Counted from the first letter of the stretch, positions 28,047-37,648 are shown. The stretch: DNA of 64,000 nt from Myxococcales bacterium (GCA_016793465.1 JAEUJW010000089.1:167331-231330); one strand, 5' to 3'. The notes: a model not told the origin generated them from the letters alone. Made by a program: numbers and translations.

Positions 28047-28309
28047 CTAACAGAGCGCGCCGGTGAGGCCGCACGGCTCGGTGTCGACGAGGGCGCGGTC
28101 GGTGTCGACGGGCTCGGTGGTGCCGTCGCTGGTGACGACGGCGGATGAGGTCGACACGTCGGCGTGGTCGGGGCGGACGTCGCGGCGGCGGACGTCGCGG
28201 GGTCGCCGCTCGTGGCGTCGGCGTCCGCGCCGGCTCTGCCGGTCGACTTGAAGGCGGGGTTGAGGCCGCAGGCCGTCAGGGCGAGCAGCGCGAGCGCGTG
28301 CGGGCGCAT
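28047..28309 (-). pseudogene. Short lipoprotein gene with an internal frameshift
   Basis: From ATG 28309 one frame reads MRPHALALLALTACGLNPAFKSTG...DATSGDPATSAAATSAP, a typical lipoprotein start (lipobox LTAC) with the Ser/Thr/Asp spacer seen elsewhere in this genome. A second frame ends at 28047 with DVSTSSAVVTSDGTTEPVDTDRALVDTEPCGLTGALC, equally typical. The 263-base span is not a multiple of three, so a single shift near 28160-28180 joins the two. Either a real mutation or a sequencing error in GC-rich DNA. An intact product would be about 87 aa. Confidence 0.55.
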
Positions 28310-28345
28310 GACCGCACGATGCCGCAGGGGGGTGCTGGGCGTCCA

Positions 28346-29089
28346 TCAGGGCTCCAGGCGCTCGCCCTCGCGGGCGCAGGCGATCGGCGCGCGCTCGACG
28401 TCGAGGTCGTCGGGGTAGTGGATGAGGCGCATGCGAGCGCGGACCTCGGGCGGCAGCGCGACGAGCGAGGCGAGCGGGGTGTGCACGCCGTAGTTGGTCT
28501 CGTGGAAGAACAGGTCGGTGGCGGCGAGCCACGCGATCAGCGTGGGGTCGAAGGCGGTGTCGGCGCTGTAGCCGAGGGCGCGCTTGCCGACGCGCAGGCG
28601 CACGGCGGAGGTCGGGATGTGGTGGATCGTCGGCCGCCACTCGAGGTCGATGGGGCCGATGCGGGTGACGCCGCCTGCGAGCGGGCGGACGTCGGCGTAG
28701 TCCTCGAGGGCGAGCGTCTGGAGCGAGCCGTCGGGCAGCATCAGCGTGTCCATGCCGCCGCGCAGGCGGGTGTCCCACAGGCCGGCGAGCACGGCGGGGA
28801 TGGCGTGCACCGTGGTCTTGCGCCCGGTGACGAAGCGCCGCCAAAATAGCAGCTGCTCGAGGCCGCCCATGTGGTCGCCGTGCAGGTGGGTGATGAGCAC
28901 GTGGTCGATGTCGTCGAGGCCGACGTGCTCGTGCGACCTGTCCGACAGGTCGCGCAGGGCCCGGGCGAGCGCGGGCGGGGCGTCGAGCAGCAGGCGGGTG
29001 TCGTCGGCCTCGACCAGCAGGCAGGCGTTGTGGTGGCAGCAGGTGAAGGCGTCGCCGACGCCGACGACGCGGACCGAGAGGCCGGACAT
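28346..29089 (-). CDS. Metallo-beta-lactamase-fold hydrolase (RNase Z-like)
   Basis: 247-aa MBL-fold protein. Metal-binding motif HLHGDHMGG (H-x-H-x-D-H) is preceded by DHVLIT. Additional ligands are likely His in TIHHIPTSA and Asp in GYSADTAFDP, then His in FHETNYG. A Cys/His-rich opening (FTCCHHNACLLV) matches RNase Z/arylsulfatase-like subgroups. It starts at ATG 29089, five bases after the bestrophin stop, so the two genes form an operon. A perfect 21-bp palindrome (28933-28953) lies within the coding sequence. The substrate is not predictable. Confidence 0.82.
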   Translation of the reverse strand: MSGLSVRVVGVGDAFTCCHHNACLLVEADDTRLLLDAPPALARALRDLSDRSHEHVGLDDIDHVLITHLHGDHMGGLEQLLFWRRFVTGRKTTVHAIPAVLAGLWDTRLRGGMDTLMLPDGSLQTLALEDYADVRPLAGGVTRIGPIDLEWRPTIHHIPTSAVRLRVGKRALGYSADTAFDPTLIAWLAATDLFFHETNYGVHTPLASLVALPPEVRARMRLIHYPDDLDVERAPIACAREGERLEP

Positions 29090-29094
29090 GCCGG

Positions 29095-30054
29095 CTACAA
29101 TAGCAGGCCGCCGCGCGGCTCGGCCGGGGGCGGCAGCTCGGCCTCGCCGAGGCGGCCGCGCAGGTCGGCCTCGATGCCGGTGCACAGCGCGCTCAGCGGG
29201 AGGTCGTTGGCGTCGGTGTCGAACGGGTTGTCGAGCTCCTCGCCGATCGCGTCGAGGCCGAAGAACGCGTACGAGACCAGCAGCGCGACCGCCGGCATGA
29301 TCCACTGCAGCGTGTGCAGCAGCCCGAACGGCAGCGCGAAGCAGTAGAAGCCGACGATCTGGTGGACCAGCACGGCGTAGACGTACGGCAGCGGGGTGTT
29401 GCGGATGCGCTCGCAGCCGCCCTGGATGTCGGTGAAGGAGGTGAGGCAGGCCTCGAGCAGCGGCAGGTGCTGCGGGTGCACGAGGCCCTCGTCGTAGAGG
29501 CGGCGGACCTCGGCGGCCATGCGGTGCACGAACCACTGCGGGCGGTTGCTGTCGGCGGTCAGGCGCGGGAGGTCGGCGGGGCGGACGAACCGGGCCAGCA
29601 CTGCGACGCCGTCCTCGTCGCGCAGGCGCATGCGCAGGGCGTGGGCGAAGCCGACGGCGTGGTGCACGAGCGCGTGCTTGCGGGCGCCGAGCGCGGCGAG
29701 CTGGGCCTCGTCGAGCGGGGCGGCGCCGGGGGCGGGGCCGACGCAGTGCAGGACCTGCCGCGTCCACGTGCGGGCGCTGTTGATGAGGCCGCCCCACAGC
29801 GTGCGGCCCTCCCAGTAGCGGTTGTAGGCGGTGGTCGTGCGAAAGCCGAGGAACACGCTGAGGGCGAAGCCGGTGAGGGTGAACGGCAGGGTGGTGATGT
29901 CCTTGGCGACGAACAGGCCCAGCTCGAGCTCGCCGACGGTGAGCAGCACGGCGAGGCCGCCGATGACGAGCAGGCGCCGCCAGATGCGCGGGAGCACGGT
30001 GCCGCGATAGGCGAAGATGTCGCGGATCCACGTGCGACGAGGCAGGACGATCAT
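29095..30054 (-). CDS. Bestrophin family anion channel
   Basis: 319-aa bestrophin (UPF0187) membrane protein. It starts MIVLPRRTWIRDIFAYRGTVLPRIWRRLL and has the family-defining FTLTGFALSVFLGFRTTTAYNRYWEGRTLWGGLINSAR. A later paired helix segment (LPYVYAVLVHQIVGFYCFALPFGLLHTLQW) is followed by the gating-type FGLDAIGEELDNPFDTDANDLPL near the C-terminus. Bacterial homologues are pentameric chloride/anion channels of the inner membrane. It is followed by an MBL-fold gene at five bases. Length and all motifs are standard. Confidence 0.92.
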   Translation of the reverse strand: MIVLPRRTWIRDIFAYRGTVLPRIWRRLLVIGGLAVLLTVGELELGLFVAKDITTLPFTLTGFALSVFLGFRTTTAYNRYWEGRTLWGGLINSARTWTRQVLHCVGPAPGAAPLDEAQLAALGARKHALVHHAVGFAHALRMRLRDEDGVAVLARFVRPADLPRLTADSNRPQWFVHRMAAEVRRLYDEGLVHPQHLPLLEACLTSFTDIQGGCERIRNTPLPYVYAVLVHQIVGFYCFALPFGLLHTLQWIMPAVALLVSYAFFGLDAIGEELDNPFDTDANDLPLSALCTGIEADLRGRLGEAELPPPAEPRGGLLL

Positions 30055-30201
30055 GGCGGGCCGAGGCGGCGCAGGAGGGTACCACCGGACGCGGGGCGGG
30101 CGCAGCGGGTGCGCGGGCGCGCGGGGCCGCGGACCGGCCGTGACGCGGCTCAACGCGGGCGTGTCGACGTTCGCGGGCGGGGCGGGTAGGGTGCGCGCCG
30201 C

Positions 30202-31815
30202 ATGTCGAACAACGCGGAGCAGCTCGCCACCAACATTGTCGGAGCCGGCGGGTCGTCGGTGCTGCCGTGCCGGGACCCGGCGACCGGGGCGACGCTCGGC
30301 GAGGCGCGGGTGATGGACCGCGCCGAGGTGGTGGCGGCGGTCCAGCGCGCGCGCGCGGTCCAGCCGGCGTGGGCGGCCACCAGTTTCGCCGAGCGACGAG
30401 CTGTCCTGAAGGACATCTTGAAGATCGTCGTCGCGCGGCAGGAGGAGATCTCGCGCCTGGCGGTCCGCGACTCGGGCAAGACGATGGTCGACGCGGCGAT
30501 GGGCGAGATCTTTCCGGTCTGCGAGAAGCTGCGCTACACCATCGCCAACGGCGAGCGCGACCTGCGGCCGCAGCGGCGGGCCTCTGGGCTCTTGCCGCAC
30601 AAGTCGGCGCGCGTCGAGTACATCCCGCTCGGCGTCATCGGCGTCATCGCCCCCTGGAACTTCCCGTTCCACAACTTCTTCTGCCCGGTGATCCCGGCGC
30701 TGTTCGCCGGCAACGCGGTCGTCATCAAGGTGTCGGAGCTGGCGACCTGGTCGTCGCTCGAGTACGTGAAGATCTTCGAGGAGGTGCTGACGCGGCGCGG
30801 GCACGCCAGGGAGCTCGTGCAGGTGGTCACCGGCTACGGCGAGACCGGCTCGGCGCTCGTCACCTCGGGGGTCGACAAGATCTTCTTCACGGGCTCGCCG
30901 CAGAACGGGCGCAGGGTCATGGCGGCGGCGGCGGAGACGCTGACGCCGGTGGTGCTCGAGCTCGGCGGCAAGGACCCGATGATCGTGTGCGACGACGCGG
31001 AGGTCGAGCAGGCGGTGTCGACGGCGCTGTTCGGGGTGTTCAACGCCTGCGGGCAGATGTGCGTGGGGGCCGAGCGGCTGTACGTGTTCCCGAGGGTCTA
31101 CGACCGGTTCGTGGCCGAGGTGGCCGACCGGGCGCGCGCGCTGCGGCAGGGGCCGCCGCTCGGCGAGGTCGAGGTCGACCTCGGGGCGATGACGATGCCG
31201 CGGCAGCTCGAGATCATCCAGTCGCTGGTCGACGACGCGGTGGCGAAGGGGGCGCGGGTGCTGATCGGCGGGCACGTGCGCCACGACCTGCCCGGCAATT
31301 ATTATCCGCCGACGATCCTGGTGGACGTCGACCACAGCATGCGCATCACCCAGGAGGAGCAGTTCGGGCCGGTGATGGTGATCATGAGGGTCGAGTCGGA
31401 GGCGGAGGCGATCGCGCGGGCCAACGACTGCCCGTACGGGCTCGGGTCGAGCGTGTTCACGAAGGATCCGCGGCGGGCCGAGCGGCTGGCGCGGGGGATC
31501 CAGGCCGGCATGACCACGGTCAACGACTTCGGGCTGGCCTACATGATCCAGTCGCTGCCGTTCGGCGGGGTCAAGATCTCGGGCTTCGGCAAGATCAACG
31601 GGCGCGAGGGGCTGCGCGCGTGCTGCAACGAGAAGGCGATCGTGACCGACAGGATCCCCGTGCGGCAGGGCATGGCGCTGTACCCCGTGCGCGCGGCGAC
31701 GCTGCCGCTGGTGACCGGCGCGGTGCGGGCGATCTACGGCGCCGGCGTGGTCGAGAAGGCGAAGGGCATCGGGCGGGTGCTGCGCTCGCTGTTCCGGCTG
31801 CAGCGCGAGCGCTGA
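30202..31815 (+). CDS. NAD(P)-dependent aldehyde dehydrogenase
   Basis: 537-aa ALDH oxidising an aldehyde to the acid. The cofactor and active-site motifs are intact: APWNFPFHNFF, VDKIFFTGSPQNG (Rossmann-type loop), general-base Glu in VLELGGKDPMIV, catalytic Cys in NACGQMCVGAERLYV, and EEQFGPVMVI. The C-terminal 60 aa extend past the usual end with a hydrophobic segment (VRAATLPLVTGAVRAIYG) and a basic tail. This is reminiscent of the membrane-anchored fatty-aldehyde dehydrogenase (ALDH3-like) tail. It diverges from the bestrophin operon across 147 bases. The substrate is unknown; long-chain aldehyde is plausible. Confidence 0.9.
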   Translation: MSNNAEQLATNIVGAGGSSVLPCRDPATGATLGEARVMDRAEVVAAVQRARAVQPAWAATSFAERRAVLKDILKIVVARQEEISRLAVRDSGKTMVDAAMGEIFPVCEKLRYTIANGERDLRPQRRASGLLPHKSARVEYIPLGVIGVIAPWNFPFHNFFCPVIPALFAGNAVVIKVSELATWSSLEYVKIFEEVLTRRGHARELVQVVTGYGETGSALVTSGVDKIFFTGSPQNGRRVMAAAAETLTPVVLELGGKDPMIVCDDAEVEQAVSTALFGVFNACGQMCVGAERLYVFPRVYDRFVAEVADRARALRQGPPLGEVEVDLGAMTMPRQLEIIQSLVDDAVAKGARVLIGGHVRHDLPGNYYPPTILVDVDHSMRITQEEQFGPVMVIMRVESEAEAIARANDCPYGLGSSVFTKDPRRAERLARGIQAGMTTVNDFGLAYMIQSLPFGGVKISGFGKINGREGLRACCNEKAIVTDRIPVRQGMALYPVRAATLPLVTGAVRAIYGAGVVEKAKGIGRVLRSLFRLQRER

Positions 31816-31885
31816 GGGCCGTCGCGGTCGAGCCGATCGCGCGGGCCGGGCCGCGCAGCGTCCGCGGGGCGTCGCGCGAGCGGCG

Positions 31886-33265
31886 TCAGTTCGCCGCGGG
31901 CGCGCGGCCGAGGCTGCGCACGAGGGCGCCGCTGGCGGCGTCGAGGATGTGCACGGCGCCGTCGCTGTAGAGGAACAGGCGCCCGTCGGCGGCGGCGGCC
32001 TGCTGCACGCGCTCGCCGCCGGGGACGTCGATGTGCCAGGCGCGGGCGCCATCTTCGAGGGCGAAGGCGGTGAGGTGCTGCGGCTGGTCCTTGACGGTGT
32101 AGCCGACGACGAGGTGCGCGGGCAGCAGGACCACAGGCGTGGGGGACCCCTCGTCGGCGAGCAGCGGGTTACCGTCGGGCACGTCGGCCTTCCACAGCAG
32201 CTTGCGGGTCCTGGCGTCGACGAGGCCGACTGTCGGCACGTAGGTGCCGGGCTTGCGCACGCCGAGCACGACCCAGCCGAGCGGGGCGCGCCACAGGGCG
32301 TGGGCGACGAGGCCGGGCAGGTCGTCGACGTCGATCTTGCTGCGGGCGCGGCACTGGTCCTTCATGCGCGTCATGCCGCTGCTGGTGTAGGCGGTGAGCG
32401 AGCCGCAGCGGATCGAGACGGTGCCGGCGGGGGCCCGGGGGTCGTCGCGCGCGGCCGGGTCGCGGTCGACGGGCACGAGGTCGGTGGGCACGGCGGCGCA
32501 CCCGGGCGCGGCGGCGACGGGGGTCTGGCGGCCGGTCTTGACGTCGATCGCGAGCACGCGGTCGTCGGCGGTGGGCACGTCGATCGCGTCGGCGGTGGCG
32601 CTGGCGCAGAACCGGGTGCCGCGCTCGCCGAGCGCGGTGGTCCACTGCGCGGCGCCGGTGCGCAGGTCGTGGCCGCGCAGCTGACCCTTGTCGCCGTGCA
32701 GCAGCAGGCGGCCGTGGGCGGCGGCGGCGAAGCCGTCGCGAGCGGCCTCGTCGGGCACGTCGATCTGCCACAGCAGGGCGCCGGTGGCCGCGGCGAAGGC
32801 GACGTAGGCGTGGTGGCGGCGCTCGCCCTCGCGGACCTCGGTGAGGGCGACGACGTCGACGGCGCCGTCGGCGTCGACGTCGACGAGCAGAGGGCGCCGG
32901 CGGGTGTCGATCGTCAGCTCGCGGGCGGGCGGGGGCGTCGGCGCGGGCGCGGCGATCCTCGGCGGCTCGATGACGATCGCAGGCGAGTGCTCGACGCGCA
33001 CCGGCGCGGAGGACGGCGAGGGGGCGCTCGCCAGGAAGACGACGGCCGCGAGCACGCCGAGGACCAACAGCCCGAGGACCACGGCGATCACGCCGCAGCC
33101 CGACTTGCCGGCGGCCTGGCCGCGCGCGCCGGCCTGCGGGGCGATGGTGCCGCCGCGCAGCAGCGAGGTGGTGCCGCAGTACTCGCACCGGGCCGAGGTG
33201 GCGCCGACCTCGACCTTGAGGGCGGCGGCGCAGTGAGGGCAGCGGAGTCCGACGACTTGCGGCAC
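31886..33265 (-). CDS. Zinc-ribbon, TM, PQQ-like beta-propeller protein
   Basis: 459 aa. An N-terminal zinc ribbon (LRCPHCAAALKVEVGATSARCEYCG) is followed by one transmembrane helix (GVIAVVLGLLVLGVLAAVVFLA), a Pro-rich linker, and a C-terminal WD/PQQ-like repeat domain of about 330 aa. Recognisable blades are LLWQIDVPDEAARDGFAAAAHGRLLLHGDKG, VLAIDVKTGRQTPV, ARTRKLLWKADVPDG and ALEDGARAWHIDVPGGERVQQAAAADGRLFLYSDG. GTG 33265 is used because it starts right before the ribbon. The topology is like the zinc-ribbon TPR protein at 19712, implying a shared cytoplasm-to-periplasm design. Its function is unknown. Confidence 0.75.
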   Translation of the reverse strand: MPQVVGLRCPHCAAALKVEVGATSARCEYCGTTSLLRGGTIAPQAGARGQAAGKSGCGVIAVVLGLLVLGVLAAVVFLASAPSPSSAPVRVEHSPAIVIEPPRIAAPAPTPPPARELTIDTRRRPLLVDVDADGAVDVVALTEVREGERRHHAYVAFAAATGALLWQIDVPDEAARDGFAAAAHGRLLLHGDKGQLRGHDLRTGAAQWTTALGERGTRFCASATADAIDVPTADDRVLAIDVKTGRQTPVAAAPGCAAVPTDLVPVDRDPAARDDPRAPAGTVSIRCGSLTAYTSSGMTRMKDQCRARSKIDVDDLPGLVAHALWRAPLGWVVLGVRKPGTYVPTVGLVDARTRKLLWKADVPDGNPLLADEGSPTPVVLLPAHLVVGYTVKDQPQHLTAFALEDGARAWHIDVPGGERVQQAAAADGRLFLYSDGAVHILDAASGALVRSLGRAPAAN

Positions 33266-33334
33266 GAGGGCGAGCGTGCCACCCGCGGGGCCCACGGCGC
33301 CAGGGGCGGCGGGCGCGGATCGTGCGGGGTTCGC

Positions 33335-36300
33335 TCAGGTGGGGCCGCGGCGCTTCGGTTTGCGGGTCGCCGTGGCGGTTGTTTTGCGAGCATGAGACGC
33401 CGGGGCTCGGGTCGTTGTGGCGCGCTTCTTGGCGATCGGAGCGCGGGTGCTCGGTATGGCGGGAGGAGTGGTCGATTTCGTGGTGAGGTCAGGGTTGTTC
33501 AGCGACATGCGACGATTAGCGATATTCCGCAGGATATCGTCGGCGACCTCGTCGACTTCCTGCGGTGATTCGACGGGAAGGCCTGCGGCGCGGCGACATG
33601 CGACGATCAGCGGGGCGAACAGCGAGGCACTCGGCGAAGTGGCGAGGAGTTGCGAAAAGAGCTCGCCGTGAGCGTGTGCGGCAGCTTCGGTGCCCAGGGC
33701 GACGATGGCCTCGAACCGTTTGCGGGCTTGACGGGGCGTGGCAAGTAACTGTGTGAGGGAGTCGTGGATCTCGGTCCAGCGTCCGGTACGCGCGAGGCAT
33801 CGCGCGAGCGCGAGGTTCAAGTCAGGGTCGACCGGGTTCTGGGCGAGGCCGCGTCGGGCCCACTCGACGGCAGTGGCGTCGAGCTCGCTCGGTTCCTCGC
33901 CGAGGACGAGCTCGAGGATGCCGAAGACAGTATGTGGAGCCCCGTTATTGTGCAGAAAGGCCTCCACGTCGGCGCGTGCGCGCACAAAGTCCTGGTCTCT
34001 GTAGTCCAGCAGCAGGCATGCGATCAGAGTGGCGAAGTCCGTGGGGTAGGCCTCTCGGACGTACTCGACGGTGCGTCGGGCGTCTTCGACACGCTGCTCT
34101 TTGATCGCATAGAAAGTCGAGAGCGTGAGGAGATGAGCGGATTCTTGTATGCGGAGATATTCGTGAAGGCGAGCCTTCGCCTGTTCGTGTGCACCCATCG
34201 TGTCGAGGCATGCGACGTGGGTCGTGAATGCGGGCCTGTAGTGCAGCCGGATAGCCAGATCGGCATACTCACGTTCGGCCTCCGCGAGGCGCCCCTGGTC
34301 GCGCAAGTGGTCGGCGAAGAAATATCCAAGGCGCTGGCTGTCGGGGTTGGCCGCTCGTGCTGCCAGGAGCGCGGCATCTGCGGTTTCGGCTGCATATCGT
34401 TCCTCTTTAAGGAATGCGATGAGACGGCACCAACCTTCCTCGTCATTGGGGTAGTAGCGGACAAATTCGCGCAGAAGATGTTCCGCGCGCGCGGGGTGCT
34501 CTTCCTGCTGACTCAGGTGAGTGAGCGAGACGAGGGCGAGTCGATTGCTCGGCTCGACGTCGAGGGCGTGTTCAAGGGCCTCGCGCGCGAGGTCCACGGA
34601 TCCGAGGCTGAGGAAAAGGGCTCCGACCGATGCGACCGCGTCGACCACGCTGGGCCATTGCTCGACGACGGAGGCGGCGACGGCCATCGCTGCGGTTTTA
34701 CGGCTCTTGCGCGCCAACCACCAGGCACGGACGGCATGGACCAACGCGGCGCTGTCGCCGCGTACGCCCACGCTGAGCATGTGGGCCAAGCGATCGACCT
34801 CGCCGGCCAGAGCATCGGAGGGATCGAGCTTCTCGACGAACATCGAGAAGACCTCGGGAATGCGGCGTGACGACGGATCGCAGTCGAGGGCCGTCTCGAT
34901 CCGTTGTATGGCTTCGGAGTACGCGCCTCGGTTGGTGAAGAGGGAGGCGAGATCGAGGATGCTCTCGATGTCGTGCGGGTCTTCGGACAGGGCAGCGCGG
35001 AGTTCGTCCTCGCTGCGGTCCGGGCGGATGTTGACGGCGAGGAGTTGCGAGAGTTCGGTGGCGACTTCGGGGAGGTCGATGAACTCGGGGTTGATGCCGG
35101 CGATCAGACTGCGGCGATCATCGGCGTCCGGGAGGCGGCGGATGATCTCCAGAAATGCTTGGACGTGATCGGTACGATTGGATTGCCCGAGGGTACAGGC
35201 CTCGTTCGCCATGTCATCGAGGAGGTCGCGCATGGCCTGGCTGTCGTAGTAGCGGACCATGAACTCGACGACGCCGCGGACGCGGGCCTCGCCGCGGCGG
35301 CGCAGGAGGTGGTAGAGGTTGTACATGCGCTCGACCACCTGATAGAGCTTCACCGGGCCGACGTTGCGGACGACCTCGACTGCGCCGCGCCCTGCCAGAC
35401 GGCCGAGGAGGGCGCTGACCTGGTTGAGCTCGCCGCGGGCCTGGTCGGCGACCTGGCGGGAGGTCGCGGGGCTCCAGATGTCGGCGAGGGTGACGAACAC
35501 CTTGCGTTCTGCGGAGGGCAGGGCCTCGACGTTGTGTTTAAAATAGGGGGTGTGCTCGTCGATGAGACCGACGAGGTCGTCCATCAGCGCGCGGAACGAG
35601 CGGCCGCGGGCGAACGAGGCGAGGATGACGAGCAGGCGGGTGTTGCCGCCGGTGAAGATCTGGATCGGGCGGGCCTGATGGGGCGGCAGGTCCTGGTCGG
35701 TGACCATCTTCCAGACTGTGCGGCACTCCTCGAGGTCGAGGCGCTCGAGGGTGTACTCGCGGAACAGCTCGTAGAGCGGCTTCTTGCTGTCGTGGAAGGA
35801 CTCGAGGCGGGTCGGGGCGGTCGCCAGGACCATGATCGAGGGCAGGTTCTGCAGGCTGTGGCGGACCTTCCAGGCCTCGTTGTCGCCCATCTGCTGTTCG
35901 AACAGCATGTCGATGTTCTCGAGGACCAGCAGGATCCGCTTACCCACGATTCCGGCGTACTCGAGCAGGCGGGCGAGGGCCGCCTCGCCGAGCTGCTGGT
36001 GGTCCTGGACCTTCTGCAGGCGCGCCGAGGCCTGGCGGAGCTGGCGGTCGCCGGTCTGTTCGGCGAGGTGGGTGAGCGCGAGGGCCCACAGCTCGCCGGC
36101 GGTGGTGACGGTGTAACTCTCCTCGTCGAAGGCGATCGGCAACCATGCGCCGGTGCGCGCGGGGTTGCGGCGGACCTCAGAGATCACGCGGTTGACGAGG
36201 GTCGTCTTGCCCATGCCGCGCGGACCGAGGACCAGCAGGTGCTGGTTCGACTCGGAGTGGCCGTTCTCGGCGAGCACCTCGATCACGGCCTCGAGATCCT

Positions 36301-36382
36301 GGTGGCGGACGACGAAGCTGCGGACGAGCTCTTCCTCCGGCATGTGCGAGGGGTTGTGCTTCAGTCGCGGCGGCGAGGTCAC
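33335..36382 (-). CDS. STAND-type ATPase with TPR array and basic tail
   Basis: 1015 aa. The NTPase is N-terminal: Walker A LLVLGPRGMGKTTL (about residue 50), Walker B KRILLVLENIDMLF, then a helical winged region (AERKVFVTLADIWSPATSRQVADQA...). From about residue 480 to 950 lie many TPR-like helices (for example ALEHALDVEPSNRLALVSLTHL; ARARADVEAFLHNNGAPHTVFGILE). The last 60 aa are Lys/Arg/Thr-rich and disordered. GTG 36382 overlaps the stop of the upstream ATPase gene by four bases (GTGA), so the pair is coupled. STAND NTPases with TPR sensors are typical of conflict and immune signalling, but no toxin domain is visible here. Codon use toward the 3' end is less GC-extreme. Confidence 0.8.
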   Translation of the reverse strand: MTSPPRLKHNPSHMPEEELVRSFVVRHQDLEAVIEVLAENGHSESNQHLLVLGPRGMGKTTLVNRVISEVRRNPARTGAWLPIAFDEESYTVTTAGELWALALTHLAEQTGDRQLRQASARLQKVQDHQQLGEAALARLLEYAGIVGKRILLVLENIDMLFEQQMGDNEAWKVRHSLQNLPSIMVLATAPTRLESFHDSKKPLYELFREYTLERLDLEECRTVWKMVTDQDLPPHQARPIQIFTGGNTRLLVILASFARGRSFRALMDDLVGLIDEHTPYFKHNVEALPSAERKVFVTLADIWSPATSRQVADQARGELNQVSALLGRLAGRGAVEVVRNVGPVKLYQVVERMYNLYHLLRRRGEARVRGVVEFMVRYYDSQAMRDLLDDMANEACTLGQSNRTDHVQAFLEIIRRLPDADDRRSLIAGINPEFIDLPEVATELSQLLAVNIRPDRSEDELRAALSEDPHDIESILDLASLFTNRGAYSEAIQRIETALDCDPSSRRIPEVFSMFVEKLDPSDALAGEVDRLAHMLSVGVRGDSAALVHAVRAWWLARKSRKTAAMAVAASVVEQWPSVVDAVASVGALFLSLGSVDLAREALEHALDVEPSNRLALVSLTHLSQQEEHPARAEHLLREFVRYYPNDEEGWCRLIAFLKEERYAAETADAALLAARAANPDSQRLGYFFADHLRDQGRLAEAEREYADLAIRLHYRPAFTTHVACLDTMGAHEQAKARLHEYLRIQESAHLLTLSTFYAIKEQRVEDARRTVEYVREAYPTDFATLIACLLLDYRDQDFVRARADVEAFLHNNGAPHTVFGILELVLGEEPSELDATAVEWARRGLAQNPVDPDLNLALARCLARTGRWTEIHDSLTQLLATPRQARKRFEAIVALGTEAAAHAHGELFSQLLATSPSASLFAPLIVACRRAAGLPVESPQEVDEVADDILRNIANRRMSLNNPDLTTKSTTPPAIPSTRAPIAKKRATTTRAPASHARKTTATATRKPKRRGPT

Positions 36383-37638
36383 GCGGTCCTCCGCTTCGCG
36401 GCGGGGATGAACCCGAAGCCGAAGCGAGCCTTCCACCAGTCGCGCAGGAGGCGCGAGGCGAACGCGTAGCCTCCGGGCGTACGCCGGAGATAACCGTCGT
36501 GCTCGAGGATACCGAGCACGTCACGCAGCCGCTGGAGACGGTTCGCCTCCTCGGCGGTGTGATCCTCGACGAGAATCGCGGCCGCGACGTCGGTGAGTTC
36601 ACCGTGAGCGGCCTCGCTGAGCAGGTCGAGCACGAGTGGCAGCAGGTGGCCGCCGACGACGCTGCGCAGGCGCTCTTCGTAGTGGCTGAGCTCGGCGTGG
36701 CCGCGGTTGCTGAGCATGCGGGTGTCGTAGACCCGCTGGACGTCGGCGACGGTGACGTCATTGTAGTCCCCGGGCTGGCGGTGCCAGCGTTTGCGGCCGT
36801 CGTCATAGACGTGGGCGAAGAACATCTGCACGTGGTGCGGGACGCACAGGCCGAGCAGTTCGGTCATGCGGTTGATCGCCCCGGACTCGAAGCGGAGGCC
36901 GTAGTTCTCGGCCAGAGCGGCGATGCATTCAGCGGCGGTGTCCGGGTCCCACGGCTCGAGCTCGAAGGGATGGAAGGTGTTGACGGCGGCGCTCAGGCCA
37001 GCCTGTCGGAGCACGGGCTCGAGGCCGATCGATCCGGACAGGACGATGCGGAGCCTGCCGGGGTAGCGCATCGTGGCTGCCCGCACCCATGAGATGAAGG
37101 CGTCGACCTGGGCGCGACCCTCGACGAGTGCCGCGTCGCTGCCGGACTTCAGCATGCGATTGATGAGGATCGGGAACTCGTCGAGGAACAGCACCACCGG
37201 CAGGTCGCCGGCGGCGAGGGCGTCGAGGAGGTGGTCGCCCTTGCCGATCCAATTGCCGAGGGTGCCCTCACGCAGCTTGACCGTGAGCTCGTCGGTCTTC
37301 AGCTCGTCGACGCGGCCGGCGAAGTTACGAAAGCCCTCGCGGACACGATTCCACAGCGAGCGATGCGGCACGGTGGCGAGGCTGAGCTCGACGATCGCGT
37401 CCTCGGGGCTGGAGGAGCGCTCGAGGTCGACGTAGATAGGGAGGTCCTTGCCGCGCTGCTCGAGGCGGCGGCTCACCTCGCGCATGAGGCTGGTCTTGCC
37501 GGTCCGCCGCGGCGCCGTCAGCAGGATGTGGGCGCCCTCGTCGAGCAGCTCGATGAAATTTTGGATCTCGATCTCGCGGCCCCAGAACTTGTCTCCGCTG
37601 ACCCAATTTCCGACCTCTCGTACGAGTTTCTTGCGCAT
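36379..37638 (-). CDS. Archaeal-type STAND ATPase with winged helix
   Basis: 419-aa ATPase. Motifs: FWGREIEIQNFIELL, Walker A LLTAPRRTGKTSLMREV, Walker B VVLFLDEFPILINRML, sensor RIVLSGSIGLEPVL. This is the arrangement of the archaeal-type/MNS STAND ATPases. The C-terminal 130 aa contain a winged-helix-like HLLPLVLDLLSEAAHGELTDVAAAILV...LGILEHDGYLRRTPGGYAFASRLLRDWW, usual in this group. AAGGA lies six bases before ATG 37638. It is the first gene of a two-gene operon and follows a promoter region with three palindromes. DNA or protein remodelling in a stress or defence role is an inference. Confidence 0.82.
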   Translation of the reverse strand: MRKKLVREVGNWVSGDKFWGREIEIQNFIELLDEGAHILLTAPRRTGKTSLMREVSRRLEQRGKDLPIYVDLERSSSPEDAIVELSLATVPHRSLWNRVREGFRNFAGRVDELKTDELTVKLREGTLGNWIGKGDHLLDALAAGDLPVVLFLDEFPILINRMLKSGSDAALVEGRAQVDAFISWVRAATMRYPGRLRIVLSGSIGLEPVLRQAGLSAAVNTFHPFELEPWDPDTAAECIAALAENYGLRFESGAINRMTELLGLCVPHHVQMFFAHVYDDGRKRWHRQPGDYNDVTVADVQRVYDTRMLSNRGHAELSHYEERLRSVVGGHLLPLVLDLLSEAAHGELTDVAAAILVEDHTAEEANRLQRLRDVLGILEHDGYLRRTPGGYAFASRLLRDWWKARFGFGFIPAAKRRTA

Positions 37639-37648
37639 GACCCGTCCT

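Noticed and set aside
26498..28309. 603-aa minus-strand open frame beginning with a lipobox
   Set aside because: Only its first 45 residues look like a lipoprotein; the rest is the antisense of the alpha/beta-hydrolase gene.
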